From contig OY829369.1 of the NCBI GenBank assembly GCA_963691775.1, positions 2,418,001-2,482,000 of the forward strand: a DNA stretch of 64,000 nt, written 5' to 3'. Positions 1-9,305 of this stretch are shown in pieces. The notes beneath the pieces were generated by a model. It made no database searches, was not told the origin of the DNA, and worked only from the letters and a program-made list of their open reading frames with translations. The first letter of the stretch is position 1, and every line of letters starts with the position of its first letter. The translations under genes were made by a program, and so were the position numbers. This DNA is from JAZBPO01 sp963691775 (GTDB taxonomy: Bacteria > Pseudomonadota > Gammaproteobacteria > Pseudomonadales > Azotimanducaceae).

Positions 1-190
1 CCGCCGAGCCCTCCTGCTGTTCGAGGCGAGCAACAAGCTCGGCAAGCGTTTCCGCGTCAGCGTTGGCCAACCCATCGACTACGCGGCCATGGAATCCCTG
101 CGATCGCGCGCGGAGCTGACGCGCTATCTTCAAGCGCGCATCGTCGAACTGGGGGGCGGCGATATCGACAGTTTCGCTCTCGATGACTAG
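1..190 (+). CDS. C-terminal end of a PlsC-like lysophospholipid acyltransferase (partial)
   Basis: An open frame enters from the left edge and ends at TAG 188-190, giving about 62 residues. The piece reads FEASNKLGKRFRVSVGQPID and then a helical tail. A stretch of the form 'NKxGxxhxhxhGxPI' followed by a helix is usual at the C-terminal end of PlsC-type glycerolipid acyltransferases (hemolysin/OlsA-like subgroup), which transfer acyl chains to lysophospholipids at the inner membrane. The catalytic HX4D motif would lie upstream of the window, so the family call is an inference from the tail only. The next gene starts 39 bp downstream on the same strand. Confidence 0.45.
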   Translation, partial: RRALLLFEASNKLGKRFRVSVGQPIDYAAMESLRSRAELTRYLQARIVELGGGDIDSFALDD

Positions 191-229
191 GGTCTGAGCA
201 TCCGCCTCCCTCGCAGAGGGAACGCACCG

Positions 230-688
230 ATGTCCGATCAGCTCCATGCGGAAGTCCGGATCAACGCGCTGCTGGCACGCTACGCCGACGCCGTCGTGCG
301 CCGCGATCCCCACGACTGGATCGCAACCTGGGCGCCCGACGCCTCCTGGTTTCTCGCAGGCACCGAGATCACCGGCCGCGAGGCCATCCTCGACACCTGG
401 CAGCGCGCCATGGCGGGCTTCCCCTTCGTGATCCACACCGTGACGCCACCGGTCCTTCGCATCGATGGCGATCAGGCGCGCGGCCGCTGCAGCGTGCAGG
501 AAGTGCTCCGCTTACCCGACGGGGGCGCGCGCCAGATCTTCGGCGTCTATCACGACCGCTTCGTGCTGACGCAGGACTGGCACTTCGCCCACCGCCGTTT
601 CGACGTTCTCCTGGCCCGACCGATCGATCTCGACGGCGCAGACGTGGTGCCTTGGCCCGCGGACGTCGATCCCGACTTTCTTCGCTGA
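230..688 (+). CDS. SnoaL-like / NTF2-fold protein
   Basis: This 152-residue protein has the layout of the SnoaL-like NTF2 superfamily. A first helix carries an RYADAVVRRD segment, followed by 'W..D', a GREAI helix and then alternating beta strands (FVIHTVTPPVLRI, RGRCSVQEVLRL, FGVYHDRFV, WHFAHRRFDVLL). Members are small cone-shaped alpha/beta barrels used as polyketide cyclases, dehydratases, isomerases or plain ligand binders. WHFAHRRFD is the usual C-terminal strand. No signal peptide is seen, so it is probably cytoplasmic. The substrate cannot be told from sequence. It lies between an acyltransferase-like gene and an exported peptidase, neither of which gives it a role. Confidence 0.75.
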   Translation: MSDQLHAEVRINALLARYADAVVRRDPHDWIATWAPDASWFLAGTEITGREAILDTWQRAMAGFPFVIHTVTPPVLRIDGDQARGRCSVQEVLRLPDGGARQIFGVYHDRFVLTQDWHFAHRRFDVLLARPIDLDGADVVPWPADVDPDFLR

Positions 689-791
689 GCATCGAGTTTC
701 GCTTAAGACGTCCGCGGCGCTATCCTTCGCCGCTCTTCGAAAGACCCCCTGCCCGGCAAGACGCCGCCGCAGACTGTACTGGACCTTCCCC

Positions 792-3248
792 ATGACGCAC
801 GCTCGATTCATGCGCACGCTTGCCTGGCTGTGCACCGCACTGATCTGCCTGCCCTCAAACGGCCAGATCGCCCAGACCAAAGGCAGTTTCGAGGACCACT
901 TTCGCCAGCTCGACCAGGCACTGCCCGACCCGAACGTCTATCGAAGCGCGACCGGAGCACCGGGACCGCAATACTGGCAGCAGCGCGCCGACTACGACAT
1001 CGACGTCACCCTCGATGAGGCCGAGCGCAAGATCATCGGGCGGGAGACCATCCGCTACACGAACAACTCCCCGGAAACGCTCCGTTACGTCTGGATTCAG
1101 CTCGATCAGAATCGTTTCCGCAGTGATTCCAACGATCAGCTCACGCGCACGATCGGCACCGACGCGCGCATCAGCTATCGCCGCATGCGCGCTCAACAGT
1201 TCATGAGCACCTTCGACGGCGGTCACAAGATCACCGAGGTCTCGAGTGACGGCGGCGCGCTTGATTACGTCATCAACGGCACCCAGATGCGTATCAATCT
1301 CCCGGGCCCGCTCGACCCGGGTTCGTCCTTCGAGTTCACGATCGCGTGGAACTACCTGATCCCGGATGCCCGCTCCCTCTCACCACGCGCCGGATATGAG
1401 CACTTTCCGGAAGACGGGAATGACATTTTCCTTATCGCCCAGTGGTACCCGCGCCTTGTCGCGTTCTCCGACTACGAGGGTTGGCACAACAAGGAATTCC
1501 TCGGCAATGGCGAGTTCACCCTGGAGTTCGGCGACTTCGACGTCGCGATCACCGTGCCAGCCGATCACATCGTGTCCTCGACCGGCGTCCTGCAGAACGC
1601 GGGGCAGGTACTGACCCGCACGCAGCGCAATCGTTTGTCCGAAGCGCGCGACGCGGATCGTCCGGTGTTTGTGGTAACGCCCGAAGAAGCCCTGGAGAAC
1701 GAGGCCGAGGGCACCGATGAGACCAAAACCTGGCGCTTTTCCGCCGAGAACGTCCGTGACTTTGCGTGGGCGAGCTCGCGCAAGTTCATCTGGGATGCAC
1801 AGGGTCACGATCAGCCGAACAGCGACGGCGCACCGGAGAAGGTCATGGCCATGTCCTTCTATCCGAAGGAGGGAGAACCGCTCTGGTCTCGCTATTCGAC
1901 GCAGGCCGTCATCCACACGATGGAGGTCTACTCGCGCTACTCCTTCGCCTACCCGTACCCGACCGCGCAGTCCGTGAACGGCCCGGTAGGCGGCATGGAA
2001 TACCCGATGATCACCTTCAACGGTCCGCGCACTGATCCCCACGAGGACGGTGATCGCACCTACACGCGAGGCGAAAAGGAGTTCCTCATCGGCGTCGTCA
2101 TTCACGAGATCGGGCACATCTACTTCCCGATGACCGTGAATTCGGATGAGCGTCAGTGGACCTGGATGGACGAAGGCATCAACACCTTCCTGCAATTCAT
2201 TGCGGAATCGGAGTGGGGCGAGGGCATGCGCTCGGACCGCGGCGAGCCGCGCTGGATCACCGACTACATGGTGAGCGAGCGGCAGGTTCCGATCATGACC
2301 AACTCGGAGTCGCTCCTGCAGTTCGGCAACAACGCTTACGCAAAGCCTGCGACTGCGCTCATCATCCTGCGCGAGACAGTTCTCGGTCGCGAGCTCTTCG
2401 ACAACGCATTCCGCGAATACGCCCAGCGATGGAAGTTCAAGCGCCCGACGCCGGCCGATCTCTTCCGCACCCTCGAGGAAGCTTCGGGCGTCGATCTGGA
2501 TTGGTTCTGGCGCGGCTGGTTCTACTCCACGGACCACGTCGATATCTCGCTGGACCGGGTTCACAAGTTCCGCGTCGACACCTCCGACCCGGAAGTGGAA
2601 AGCGAATGGGAGCGTGCGGAGCACGCAGGCACGCCGTACTCGCGCACCCAGGCGTACAACGAGCGCGACGGCATCACGACCCGCGAGTCGCGCATGCCTG
2701 ACCTGCGCGATGTGTATTCGGAGAACGACGAGTTCACGATCACCGACAAGGATCGCAACGAATACGACACGTTCCTCGAGGGCCTGAGCGACGAGAAGAA
2801 CAGCGATCCCGAGTGGATGCGTCGGGTGTATGAGCAGGCAGTAGAAGAAGACCTGAACTACTACGTGCTCGAGTTCTCGAATCTCGGTGGCCTGGTGATG
2901 CCGATCATCCTGCAGATCACCTACGCCGATGGCGAAATCGAGGAAATGCGGATTCCAGCGGAGATCTGGCGCCGCAATCACCGCAGCGTGAACAAGCTGA
3001 TCGCACGTGCAGGCGACATCACCGAGATTGTCGTGGACCCGTACTGGGAAACGGCCGACGCGGATGTGGACAACAATCACTATCCGCGTCGCTTCGTGCC
3101 TTCGCGCATCGAGCTCTATAAGCGCGAGCGCAAGGAACGTGATCTCATGGCAGACCTGCGCGTCGAGCGGAAGACCGAAACGCCCGACGCAGAGGGCGCA
3201 CCGGAAGACGCGGGCGAGCGCGCAGTGCCGATGACGGAGTCGAACTGA
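792..3248 (+). CDS. Exported M1-family (gluzincin) metallopeptidase
   Basis: This 818-residue protein begins with a signal peptide (basic start, LAWLCTALICLPSNG core), so it should act in the periplasm or at the cell surface. The zinc site is complete: HEIGH at residues 438-442 and the third ligand E461 in WMDEG, which is the HExxH-18-E spacing of M1 aminopeptidases. GGMEYPM, just before it, stands where M1 enzymes carry the GxMEN exopeptidase signature. Here the N is replaced by Y, so substrate specificity may differ from a classical aminopeptidase. The N-terminal half is beta-rich and the C-terminal 300 residues are long and acidic. Peptide breakdown is the likely role. The gene stands alone, 103 bp after its neighbour. 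M7 is an alternative start. Confidence 0.85.
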   Translation: MTHARFMRTLAWLCTALICLPSNGQIAQTKGSFEDHFRQLDQALPDPNVYRSATGAPGPQYWQQRADYDIDVTLDEAERKIIGRETIRYTNNSPETLRYVWIQLDQNRFRSDSNDQLTRTIGTDARISYRRMRAQQFMSTFDGGHKITEVSSDGGALDYVINGTQMRINLPGPLDPGSSFEFTIAWNYLIPDARSLSPRAGYEHFPEDGNDIFLIAQWYPRLVAFSDYEGWHNKEFLGNGEFTLEFGDFDVAITVPADHIVSSTGVLQNAGQVLTRTQRNRLSEARDADRPVFVVTPEEALENEAEGTDETKTWRFSAENVRDFAWASSRKFIWDAQGHDQPNSDGAPEKVMAMSFYPKEGEPLWSRYSTQAVIHTMEVYSRYSFAYPYPTAQSVNGPVGGMEYPMITFNGPRTDPHEDGDRTYTRGEKEFLIGVVIHEIGHIYFPMTVNSDERQWTWMDEGINTFLQFIAESEWGEGMRSDRGEPRWITDYMVSERQVPIMTNSESLLQFGNNAYAKPATALIILRETVLGRELFDNAFREYAQRWKFKRPTPADLFRTLEEASGVDLDWFWRGWFYSTDHVDISLDRVHKFRVDTSDPEVESEWERAEHAGTPYSRTQAYNERDGITTRESRMPDLRDVYSENDEFTITDKDRNEYDTFLEGLSDEKNSDPEWMRRVYEQAVEEDLNYYVLEFSNLGGLVMPIILQITYADGEIEEMRIPAEIWRRNHRSVNKLIARAGDITEIVVDPYWETADADVDNNHYPRRFVPSRIELYKRERKERDLMADLRVERKTETPDAEGAPEDAGERAVPMTESN

Positions 3249-3448
3249 CCACTTGCCCGATACGGGCCTGCTTTGCAGGCCTGCACCAATTGGTCGCGAC
3301 GCAGCAGCCGTCGGTGCATCTGCAAGGATGCGCCGACGACGGTCGAGCCTGACGCACGCTCTGCCATCGGCGAACGCGCGCCGGCCCTTGGAATTGGTCG
3401 ACGTCCGCCACTATCGGACAATCGTGCTGTCCCTCGCGAGGACCCTCC

Positions 3449-4480
3449 ATGCGCATCGTCATCGTTTCCGACGCCTGGTACCCCCAGATCAACGGCGTCG
3501 TACGCGCATTGGATCGAACGCGGGAGCTGCTCGAGGCACGCGGCCACGGGGTCACGGTCATCGGCCCGGACCGCTTTCGCACCGCTCCTATGCCCACCTA
3601 CCCGGAAATCCGCCTCGCGCTTACGCGACCGAAGAGCGTTGGGGCCCAGATCGCTGCCTGTGACCCCGACGCTGTGCACGTGGCCACCGAAGGCCCCCTC
3701 GGCTGGTGCGCCCGCAGCTGGCTGCGCACGCACGGCCTCCCCTTCACCACCTCTTTTCACACCATGTTCCCCAGCTACGTAAAGGTACGGTCCGGCATAC
3801 CCGAACGCTGGAGCTGGGCCGTGATCCGTCGCTTCCACGCAGCCGCCGAAGCGACGATGGTATCGACAGCAACGCTGCAGACCATTCTCGAGAATCGCGG
3901 CTTCGAACGTGTCGTGCGCTGGGTTCGCGGCGTCGACACACAGACCTTTCGCCCTCTGCCAGGCGTCGACCTGGAGGGCCCGAGACCACACCTGCTCTAC
4001 ATCGGTCGCGTCGCACCGGAGAAGCGGATCGAAGACTTCCTGAACCTGGACGTGCCGGGCACCAAATTCGTGGTCGGCGACGGCCCGGTTCGCGCGAAGC
4101 TCGAGAAGCGCTATCCGGAAACGAAATTCCTGGGCGCGAAATTCGGCGATGAACTCGTGCAGCACTACACCGCCGCCGACGTGTTCGTGTTCCCGTCTCG
4201 AACCGATACGCTCGGCCTCGTCATGCTGGAAGCGCTCGCGTGCGGCGTACCCGTAGCGGCCTTTCCGGTTCAAGGCCCACTGGACGTCGTCGGCGACAGC
4301 GGCGCTGGGGTCCTATCGGAGGATCTGGCAAACGCAGTCAGGGCATGCGCCGACGTGGATCGTAGCAAGTGCCGAGCCCGTGCCCTCGAGTTCTCCTGGC
4401 ACCGCTCGGTCGAGCAGTTCGAACGGAACCTCGTACCAATAGACTCCGGGCCCTCCTTGGACAAGCAGAACGCCGCCTGA
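3449..4480 (+). CDS. GT4-type glycosyltransferase (MgtA/sugar-nucleotide-dependent mannosyltransferase-like)
   Basis: The 343-residue protein opens with the GT-B start of family GT4: RIVIVSDAWYPQINGVVRAL, where the 'D.W.PQ.NGVV' motif is diagnostic of MgtA/GtfA-like enzymes that glycosylate lipids. The C-terminal nucleotide-sugar domain shows 'LLYIGRVAPEKR', 'VGDGPVRAKLE', and the donor-site E-x7-E region 'FPSRTDTLGLVMLEALACGVP'. In this subgroup the T-D-T-x-G-L-V-x-L-E-A motif is strongly conserved. The likely reaction is transfer of a hexose to a diacylglycerol-type or prenyl acceptor at the inner face of the membrane. Donor and acceptor are not predictable from sequence. It stands alone, 200 bp after the peptidase gene. 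Confidence 0.8.
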   Translation: MRIVIVSDAWYPQINGVVRALDRTRELLEARGHGVTVIGPDRFRTAPMPTYPEIRLALTRPKSVGAQIAACDPDAVHVATEGPLGWCARSWLRTHGLPFTTSFHTMFPSYVKVRSGIPERWSWAVIRRFHAAAEATMVSTATLQTILENRGFERVVRWVRGVDTQTFRPLPGVDLEGPRPHLLYIGRVAPEKRIEDFLNLDVPGTKFVVGDGPVRAKLEKRYPETKFLGAKFGDELVQHYTAADVFVFPSRTDTLGLVMLEALACGVPVAAFPVQGPLDVVGDSGAGVLSEDLANAVRACADVDRSKCRARALEFSWHRSVEQFERNLVPIDSGPSLDKQNAA

Positions 4481-4640
4481 GCGTCGTCTGGCGCGGGATT
4501 CAAGCGCGCGCAGAGGCCAGCGCCTGCCGGTCTTACCCGCCCGAATCAAAGGGCCCATGGTGAATTCGGCGGGCGACGCCTAGAGCGGCCCAGCGCGGTA
4601 CAAACGAGGTGCAAGCCGTGCGCGGGCGACAAGAAACGGA

Positions 4641-5981
4641 TCACGGTGCGCTGTCTGCGGAAACCTGATCACTTCCGAGCCGACGGCTACCGAAGTAGAA
4701 AATGAGCCCCGCGAACACGATGGCAAAGGCAACCATCGCTTCCGTGGGATCGCTCAAAGCGAGGTAGACGAGCGTCCAGCCCGTGATCGAGAGGTAGATG
4801 AGCGGCGGCACCGGGAACCAGGCCGTTCGGTAAGGGCGCGGGAGATCGGGCTGGCGCACCCGAAGCACAAAGACTCCTAGAACGGTGAGGAAGGAGTTGA
4901 GCCCGAGCGTGAAACCAGCGAGGCGAATGATCTCCTCGAAGGACGACACGAAGATGAACAGCAGGGCGAGCGCGCACTGGAAGACGATGGCGAGCACCGG
5001 CAAGCCCGTCGCGTTGGTCCGCGCGAACCAGGAAAATGCGCGGAAATCCTCGCCGATCACCGCGAGCACGCGCGGCCCCGCGATGGTCATGGCACTCACC
5101 GTGGACACGAGCAGCAAGGCAAGCACGATACCCATGATCGCCCCACCGCGTTCGCCGTAAACGAAGCTTGCGGCGACGTAGCCGACCTCGACCTTGCCAG
5201 CCATCTCGCTCATGGGCGCTGCGTAGAGAAAGGTGAAGTTCAGCGCCACATACAGCACCAGCACGATCGACGTTCCGAGCCAGAGGACTCGCGGCAGGCT
5301 CTGCTGCGGAGCCTCCATCTCGCTCGTCAGGTAGGTCGCCGCGTTCCAACCCGTGTACGCATAGCTCACATAGATCAGCGCGACGGCGAAGGCCGGCGAG
5401 AGCATCGCCCCGAAGCCGTCGGCGTCCGGCAGGAACGATACGGGCTGGGGCGTGTCGACGAGCATCAGCGCCGATGCACAGAACACCACGATGAGCAGCA
5501 ATTTGAGCAGCGTGAACCAGCGCTGCACGCCTGCGGAATTCGATCGCGTACTCGCATGCGCAACGGTCAGCGCGATCACGAGCGCAGCCGCCGCCGGCTT
5601 CGCTGGTATCTCCGGCACAACTGCCGAGAGATAGCTGCCGAAGGTGATGGCGGCGGCCGCGACAGGCGCGGCGAAGCCGATGGTCGCGGACACCCAACCC
5701 GACACGAAACCCGCGGCAGGGTGATAAATGCGAGACAGGAAGTTGTACTCGCCTCCGGACCGCGGCAGCGCTGCCCCAAGCTCCGCATACGTCAGGGCGC
5801 CGCAGAGCGCCGCAACGCCTCCGACGACCCAGAGCATGAGCAGGGCGAACCCGGACGTGATGTCGAGGAGCTGGAAGCCGAGCGAGGTGAATACGCCTGT
5901 ACCGATCATGTTCGCGACGACGACAGCCGCTGCCGTAGTCGCGCTGTAGCGCTGCGCCGAAGCGCCGGATGAATCACTCAA
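4641..5981 (-). CDS. APC-family amino acid permease
   Basis: The 446-residue protein has about 12 hydrophobic segments. It begins with the APC superfamily signature: ANMIGTGVFTSLG in helix 1 is the unwound G-[IT]-G substrate site, followed by 'YAELGAALPRSGGEYNFLSRIY' in helices 2-3 (split in my reading at the GGEY turn). This places it among the basic/neutral amino acid:cation symporters and exchangers of the APC family (LAT/YfnA-like). The substrate is not determined by these motifs. The gene lies downstream of, and in the same direction as, the SDR/ferritin-like cluster, but a 346-bp gap separates them, so co-transcription is uncertain. Confidence 0.85.
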   Translation of the reverse strand: MSDSSGASAQRYSATTAAAVVVANMIGTGVFTSLGFQLLDITSGFALLMLWVVGGVAALCGALTYAELGAALPRSGGEYNFLSRIYHPAAGFVSGWVSATIGFAAPVAAAAITFGSYLSAVVPEIPAKPAAAALVIALTVAHASTRSNSAGVQRWFTLLKLLLIVVFCASALMLVDTPQPVSFLPDADGFGAMLSPAFAVALIYVSYAYTGWNAATYLTSEMEAPQQSLPRVLWLGTSIVLVLYVALNFTFLYAAPMSEMAGKVEVGYVAASFVYGERGGAIMGIVLALLLVSTVSAMTIAGPRVLAVIGEDFRAFSWFARTNATGLPVLAIVFQCALALLFIFVSSFEEIIRLAGFTLGLNSFLTVLGVFVLRVRQPDLPRPYRTAWFPVPPLIYLSITGWTLVYLALSDPTEAMVAFAIVFAGLIFYFGSRRLGSDQVSADSAP

Positions 5982-6327
5982 GACGGTTTGGCTCCCCTAC
6001 CGGCCGCGCGGAGTGTAGCTGACTGCAGCCGGGCATCCGGCTCAGGAGCGCGTCGATGACCCCTCCACCTCTTGGCCCTCTCCCCCGCCGAGCCGCGAGT
6101 GAGTCGCGAAGCGTGCTCGGCAGGACGCGCTCCGCGGGCTCGCCCGTGCGCCACGCGGTCATCGTTCTCGTAGCGAGAGCGGAGTCGGGCGTCTTGTCCA
6201 CGCACGCTGCGCCTCAGCCAAGGCGTCCGTACTCACGGTCACGCCGAGCGACAGCACGGCGCAAATGCACGCTGCCGCCTGGCTCGCCGTACTGGCTCGC
6301 ACGACGGTCAGGCTTCACCTTCGGGCA
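5982..6327. other. 346-bp intergenic region, no supported gene
   Basis: This lies between the permease start and the stop of the upstream SDR. It should contain the permease promoter. Short open frames exist on both strands (to about 94 codons), but they are Arg/Pro/Ala-rich, overlap one another, and resemble no family I know. A small inverted repeat, TCTCG-tag-CGAGA, occurs near 6166-6178. I see no tRNA, no convincing rho-independent terminator and no repeat shared with the rest of the window. Confidence 0.5.
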
Positions 6328-7161
6328 TCATTTCTCGTAGCTCGGACCCGCCTGGAAGGCAGCAAGCATCGCATCGGTGCGCATGCGAATACCGTCCTCG
6401 TATTCGGGATGCGTGAAAATCCAGAATCGCTCCTCACGCATCGCATCGATTACGCATTCCGCGACGTGCTCGGGCGGCAGCGCTCCGGCCATGAGCGCCT
6501 GCGCCATGGCCTCCTGTTCAGGCGTGAATTCGCGGACCCGATCGTTCTCGAGCTCGGCTGGCCGATTACGTCCCGACTCGAAGATACGTGTCTTAACGAA
6601 CCCCGGGCACAGCACCGAGACGTTCACAGGTGTCTCCGTGAGATCCGCAGCCATTGCCTCGGACATGCCGACGACCGCGAACTTGGAGGCGCTGTAGATC
6701 GCCATACCCGGCGCGCCACCGATCCCGGCCATTGATGCGGTGTTCACGATATGGGCAGGCTCGCCGTTCGCGAGCATACGCTCCATGAACGTCTGGATGC
6801 CGTTGACGACGCCTCCAACGTTCACGTCCAGGGTCCAGTCCCAGTCGTTGTAGGTGCATCCTTCGATCGGGCCGCCTGCGCCAACGCCCGCGTTGTTGCA
6901 AAGTACGTGGACGGGGCCAAAGGCGGCTTCCACCTCCTCGGCAGCCGCCGCCCAGGCGTCGCGATCGCGCACGTCGAGCTTGATGCCGAGCACGTCGGCA
7001 TTGCGCGCGCGCAGATCGGCGACCGCCACCTCAAGTGCTTCGTCTTCGACGTCCGCGATCACCACGCGCATACCCTCGGCAGCGAAGCGCTGCGCCATTG
7101 CGAGCCCGATGCCGCTCGCGCCGCCCGTGACGAATGCCGTCCGTCCTTCGAATTCCTGCAT
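6328..7161 (-). CDS. Short-chain dehydrogenase/reductase (SDR), paralogue 1
   Basis: This is a 277-residue classical SDR. The Rossmann motif is TGGASGIG at residues 12-19, and NNAG is at 89-92. The catalytic residues are S143, Y156 and K160 in the YSASK motif. It is an NAD(P)(H)-dependent alcohol/ketone oxidoreductase. An acidic residue at the end of strand 2 (VIADVED) suggests NAD(H) preference. It closely resembles the second SDR of this cluster, sharing VLCNNAG, W-D-W, NVGGVVNG, NTASMAG, SKFAVVGMSEA and a C-terminal FWxFTHPE. A local duplication is therefore likely. It is the third gene of a unit with the ferritin-like protein (9-bp gap) and the other SDR. The substrate is unknown. Confidence 0.88.
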   Translation of the reverse strand: MQEFEGRTAFVTGGASGIGLAMAQRFAAEGMRVVIADVEDEALEVAVADLRARNADVLGIKLDVRDRDAWAAAAEEVEAAFGPVHVLCNNAGVGAGGPIEGCTYNDWDWTLDVNVGGVVNGIQTFMERMLANGEPAHIVNTASMAGIGGAPGMAIYSASKFAVVGMSEAMAADLTETPVNVSVLCPGFVKTRIFESGRNRPAELENDRVREFTPEQEAMAQALMAGALPPEHVAECVIDAMREERFWIFTHPEYEDGIRMRTDAMLAAFQAGPSYEK

Positions 7162-7170
7162 GGGGGTTCC

Positions 7171-8217
7171 TTAACTGGATGTCTCGGCGCGGAACGCTAC
7201 CGCGATCCTGGTCGCATCGGGGTGACTTTCGATCAGGGCAGCCAAAGCTGCTTCCTGAGCGGGGCGATTGGCTGCATGCGATTCCTGCGCATGCCAACGC
7301 ACCATCCTCTCCCACACCGGATCGATGATATCTGCGCCCGAATAGCGGACGCCGTCCGCCCCGTCGATGGTCAGGCTGCGGAATTCGGACACGAGGGTCT
7401 GCAGATAGGCCACATGGATTGCTTCGTCCGTGCGTATGCGGTCGACAAGTTCGAGCGCGAGGTCACGATCGGCCTCCGGAACAGGGAAGAGGCCAGGCGT
7501 AGAGATGACGTCCTCATAGAAGCGAAAGGTTCGCTCTGCTCGGACTTCGATCATCAGCACGTTCATAAGCAATCGCAGCGTATTCTCGTGCGCTTCGGGC
7601 AGAGCGGGCATCTCACGCCCGTGGACCTCACGCGAGATCGACGCGGGCGCATCGGGCACGGGCCACCGCGCCTTGCCGAAAAGCAGATCACGAACGGCGA
7701 ACCACATGTCGTCATGACCGCCGATGCCGACGTCCTTGCGGCCACCCTCATCCCAGCCATGGCCCTTGAGCAGGCCGGAGTTGAGATGGCCAATGCACAT
7801 GGCGGACACGTCGTCCTGCGTCAGCTGCTGGAAGTCGGGTGCCGTGAAGTCGACAAGCGCAATGCCACGCGCCTCGATGATTCCAGTGATCGACAGGCTG
7901 TTCCAGAACGCCTGGCCGAGCCCTTCGCGTATCAGCAGGCGCTGCTGCGCCTCGTTCGGGAAGGGTGGCTCTGAAAGCAGGGCCGTGTCGGCCTCGATCA
8001 GCGGCCAGCCGCGCGCTTCGAGGGCCTGCTGCCACGCGCGCACCGCCGGCCATCGGTGCAGTGTCCGCGGTGACAGGTAGCGCCCGTCCGCGTCAAAGCC
8101 TCCATGCAGGCGAAGCTCCGCCTCCACGTGCTCACCGGCGTATTCATGTTCCGCAAGCAGCGCCGCCTCGTCCCAGCGCAGGCGGTCGCCTCCGCCTTCG
8201 ATTCTTGCCTCGGCCAT
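7171..8217 (-). CDS. Unrecognised protein, possible diiron ferritin-like enzyme
   Basis: I do not recognise a named family for this 348-residue soluble protein. It is mostly helical. In the C-terminal half, a helix carries E224 and E228 (MIEVRAERTF) and a later helix carries E265 and H268 (TDEAIHVAYL). An E-x3-E helix followed by an E-x-x-H helix is the pattern of ferritin-like diiron proteins. A further H-E pair (H210, E211) and the earlier segment around GHLNSGLLKGHGW could supply other ligands. This assignment is an inference from motif and helix pattern, not a family match. The gene is sandwiched between two SDR paralogues (9 and 14 bp gaps), so it is probably co-transcribed with them. 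It might be an oxygenase or desaturase working on the same substrate as the dehydrogenases. Confidence 0.6.
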   Translation of the reverse strand: MAEARIEGGGDRLRWDEAALLAEHEYAGEHVEAELRLHGGFDADGRYLSPRTLHRWPAVRAWQQALEARGWPLIEADTALLSEPPFPNEAQQRLLIREGLGQAFWNSLSITGIIEARGIALVDFTAPDFQQLTQDDVSAMCIGHLNSGLLKGHGWDEGGRKDVGIGGHDDMWFAVRDLLFGKARWPVPDAPASISREVHGREMPALPEAHENTLRLLMNVLMIEVRAERTFRFYEDVISTPGLFPVPEADRDLALELVDRIRTDEAIHVAYLQTLVSEFRSLTIDGADGVRYSGADIIDPVWERMVRWHAQESHAANRPAQEAALAALIESHPDATRIAVAFRAETSS

Positions 8218-8231
8218 GCGATTCCCTCCCC

Positions 8232-9122
8232 TTAGTGCTGCTGTGTCGTCGGCAGGTCCATGGCGGCCTGCAGCGTTTCGAGCTGCTTCTCGCGCTCCGG
8301 CGTCATCTCGCCGAAGTTCGCAAGCATTTCCTCACCGCGCGCCAGGGCGGCCCCCTTGAGCTCGGGGTGAGTGAACAGCCAGAAGCGATCTTCGCGAACG
8401 CCGTCGAGCACGATCTGCCCAACCGCGTCGGCTTCTATGCCCGCCAGCATCCCCATGTGCATGACTTCCGACTGCGCCTGCGCCGCTGCTTCCGCCGCGT
8501 CCGAGCTTCCCACGAAGGCATCCGGTCGATTGCGCTCCGATTCGAGGATGCGCGTGCGCACCATGCCCGGGCAGAGCACGGAAACGCCGACGTCGCTGTC
8601 GGAGAGGTCAGCACGCAGGGCCTCGGACATGCCCACGACGGCGAACTTCGACGCGTTGTAGACCCCAAGCCCCGCGATGCCGACAACGCCCGCCATGGAG
8701 GCCGTATTCACAACATGACCCTCGCCCGCGGCCTTGATATGCGGCAAAACCGACTGCAGGCCGTTCACCACACCGCCCACGTTCACGCCCATGACCCAAT
8801 CCCAGTCCTCGTAGGTCACAGCGTCGAGGCGACCGCCTCGATACACGCCCGCGTTGTTACAGAGCACGTGAATAGCGCCAAAGGTATCGACCGCCTGCTG
8901 CGCGGCAACAGCGAAAGCGTCCCGATCCGTCACGTCGAGCTCGATGGCCAGCACGGGTACGTTCCGGCCGGCGAAGCGCGCCTCGGCCGCGCTGAGCGCA
9001 TCCGCGTCGAGGTCCGCGATCACGATCTTCGCGCCAGCGCCGGCAAAGGCCTCGGCCATGGCCAGCCCGAGCCCGCTGGCCCCTCCGGTCACGAAGACCA
9101 CCTTCCCTGCAACGTCCTGCAT
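8232..9122 (-). CDS. Short-chain dehydrogenase/reductase (SDR), paralogue 2
   Basis: This 296-residue classical SDR has TGGASGLG at residues 12-19, NNAG at 89-92 and catalytic S142, Y155 and K159 (YNASK). VIADLDAD after strand 2 points to NAD(H). It is the first gene of the minus-strand unit SDR2 - ferritin-like - SDR1 and lies opposite a TetR-type regulator, with 183 bp between the two starts. The high similarity to paralogue 1 across the whole length, including the C-terminal FWLFTHPE, indicates gene duplication with the diiron candidate kept between the copies. The C-terminal extension is about 20 residues longer than in paralogue 1. The substrate is unknown. Relatives act on alcohols, steroids and hydroxy-acyl compounds. 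Confidence 0.88.
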   Translation of the reverse strand: MQDVAGKVVFVTGGASGLGLAMAEAFAGAGAKIVIADLDADALSAAEARFAGRNVPVLAIELDVTDRDAFAVAAQQAVDTFGAIHVLCNNAGVYRGGRLDAVTYEDWDWVMGVNVGGVVNGLQSVLPHIKAAGEGHVVNTASMAGVVGIAGLGVYNASKFAVVGMSEALRADLSDSDVGVSVLCPGMVRTRILESERNRPDAFVGSSDAAEAAAQAQSEVMHMGMLAGIEADAVGQIVLDGVREDRFWLFTHPELKGAALARGEEMLANFGEMTPEREKQLETLQAAMDLPTTQQH

Positions 9123-9305
9123 GCGGTGCCTCCCTCAGCGGCACGCCTGCTTGGCGGCCGATCGCACGTACAGAACCGCGCGCCTTCTAAGGGCCCCTGG
9201 AGGAGGGCGGGACGCGTCAGTCGACCGCGACAAAATCGCAGAATCATCGGCCGAGTGCCAACGGCGGCGCGGAGCCCGACCTTTCATTCGGGTACCATCA
9301 CCGTC

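Noticed and set aside
1380..3080. 566-codon open frame on the minus strand
   Set aside because: It lies wholly antisense to the M1 peptidase, whose zinc motif and signal peptide are intact. Long antisense frames are common in GC-rich DNA.
3116..4273. 385-codon minus-strand frame
   Set aside because: Antisense to the glycosyltransferase and the peptidase end; it has no motif and is Arg/Gly/Ala-rich.
5974..6340. Small open frames in the gap between the permease and SDR1
   Set aside because: They overlap each other on both strands, are Arg/Ala-rich and carry no family pattern or ribosome site.
7965..9305. Long N-terminal extension of the TetR frame
   Set aside because: The stretch is antisense to the SDR and ferritin-like genes, and the HTH domain starts right after ATG 9306.
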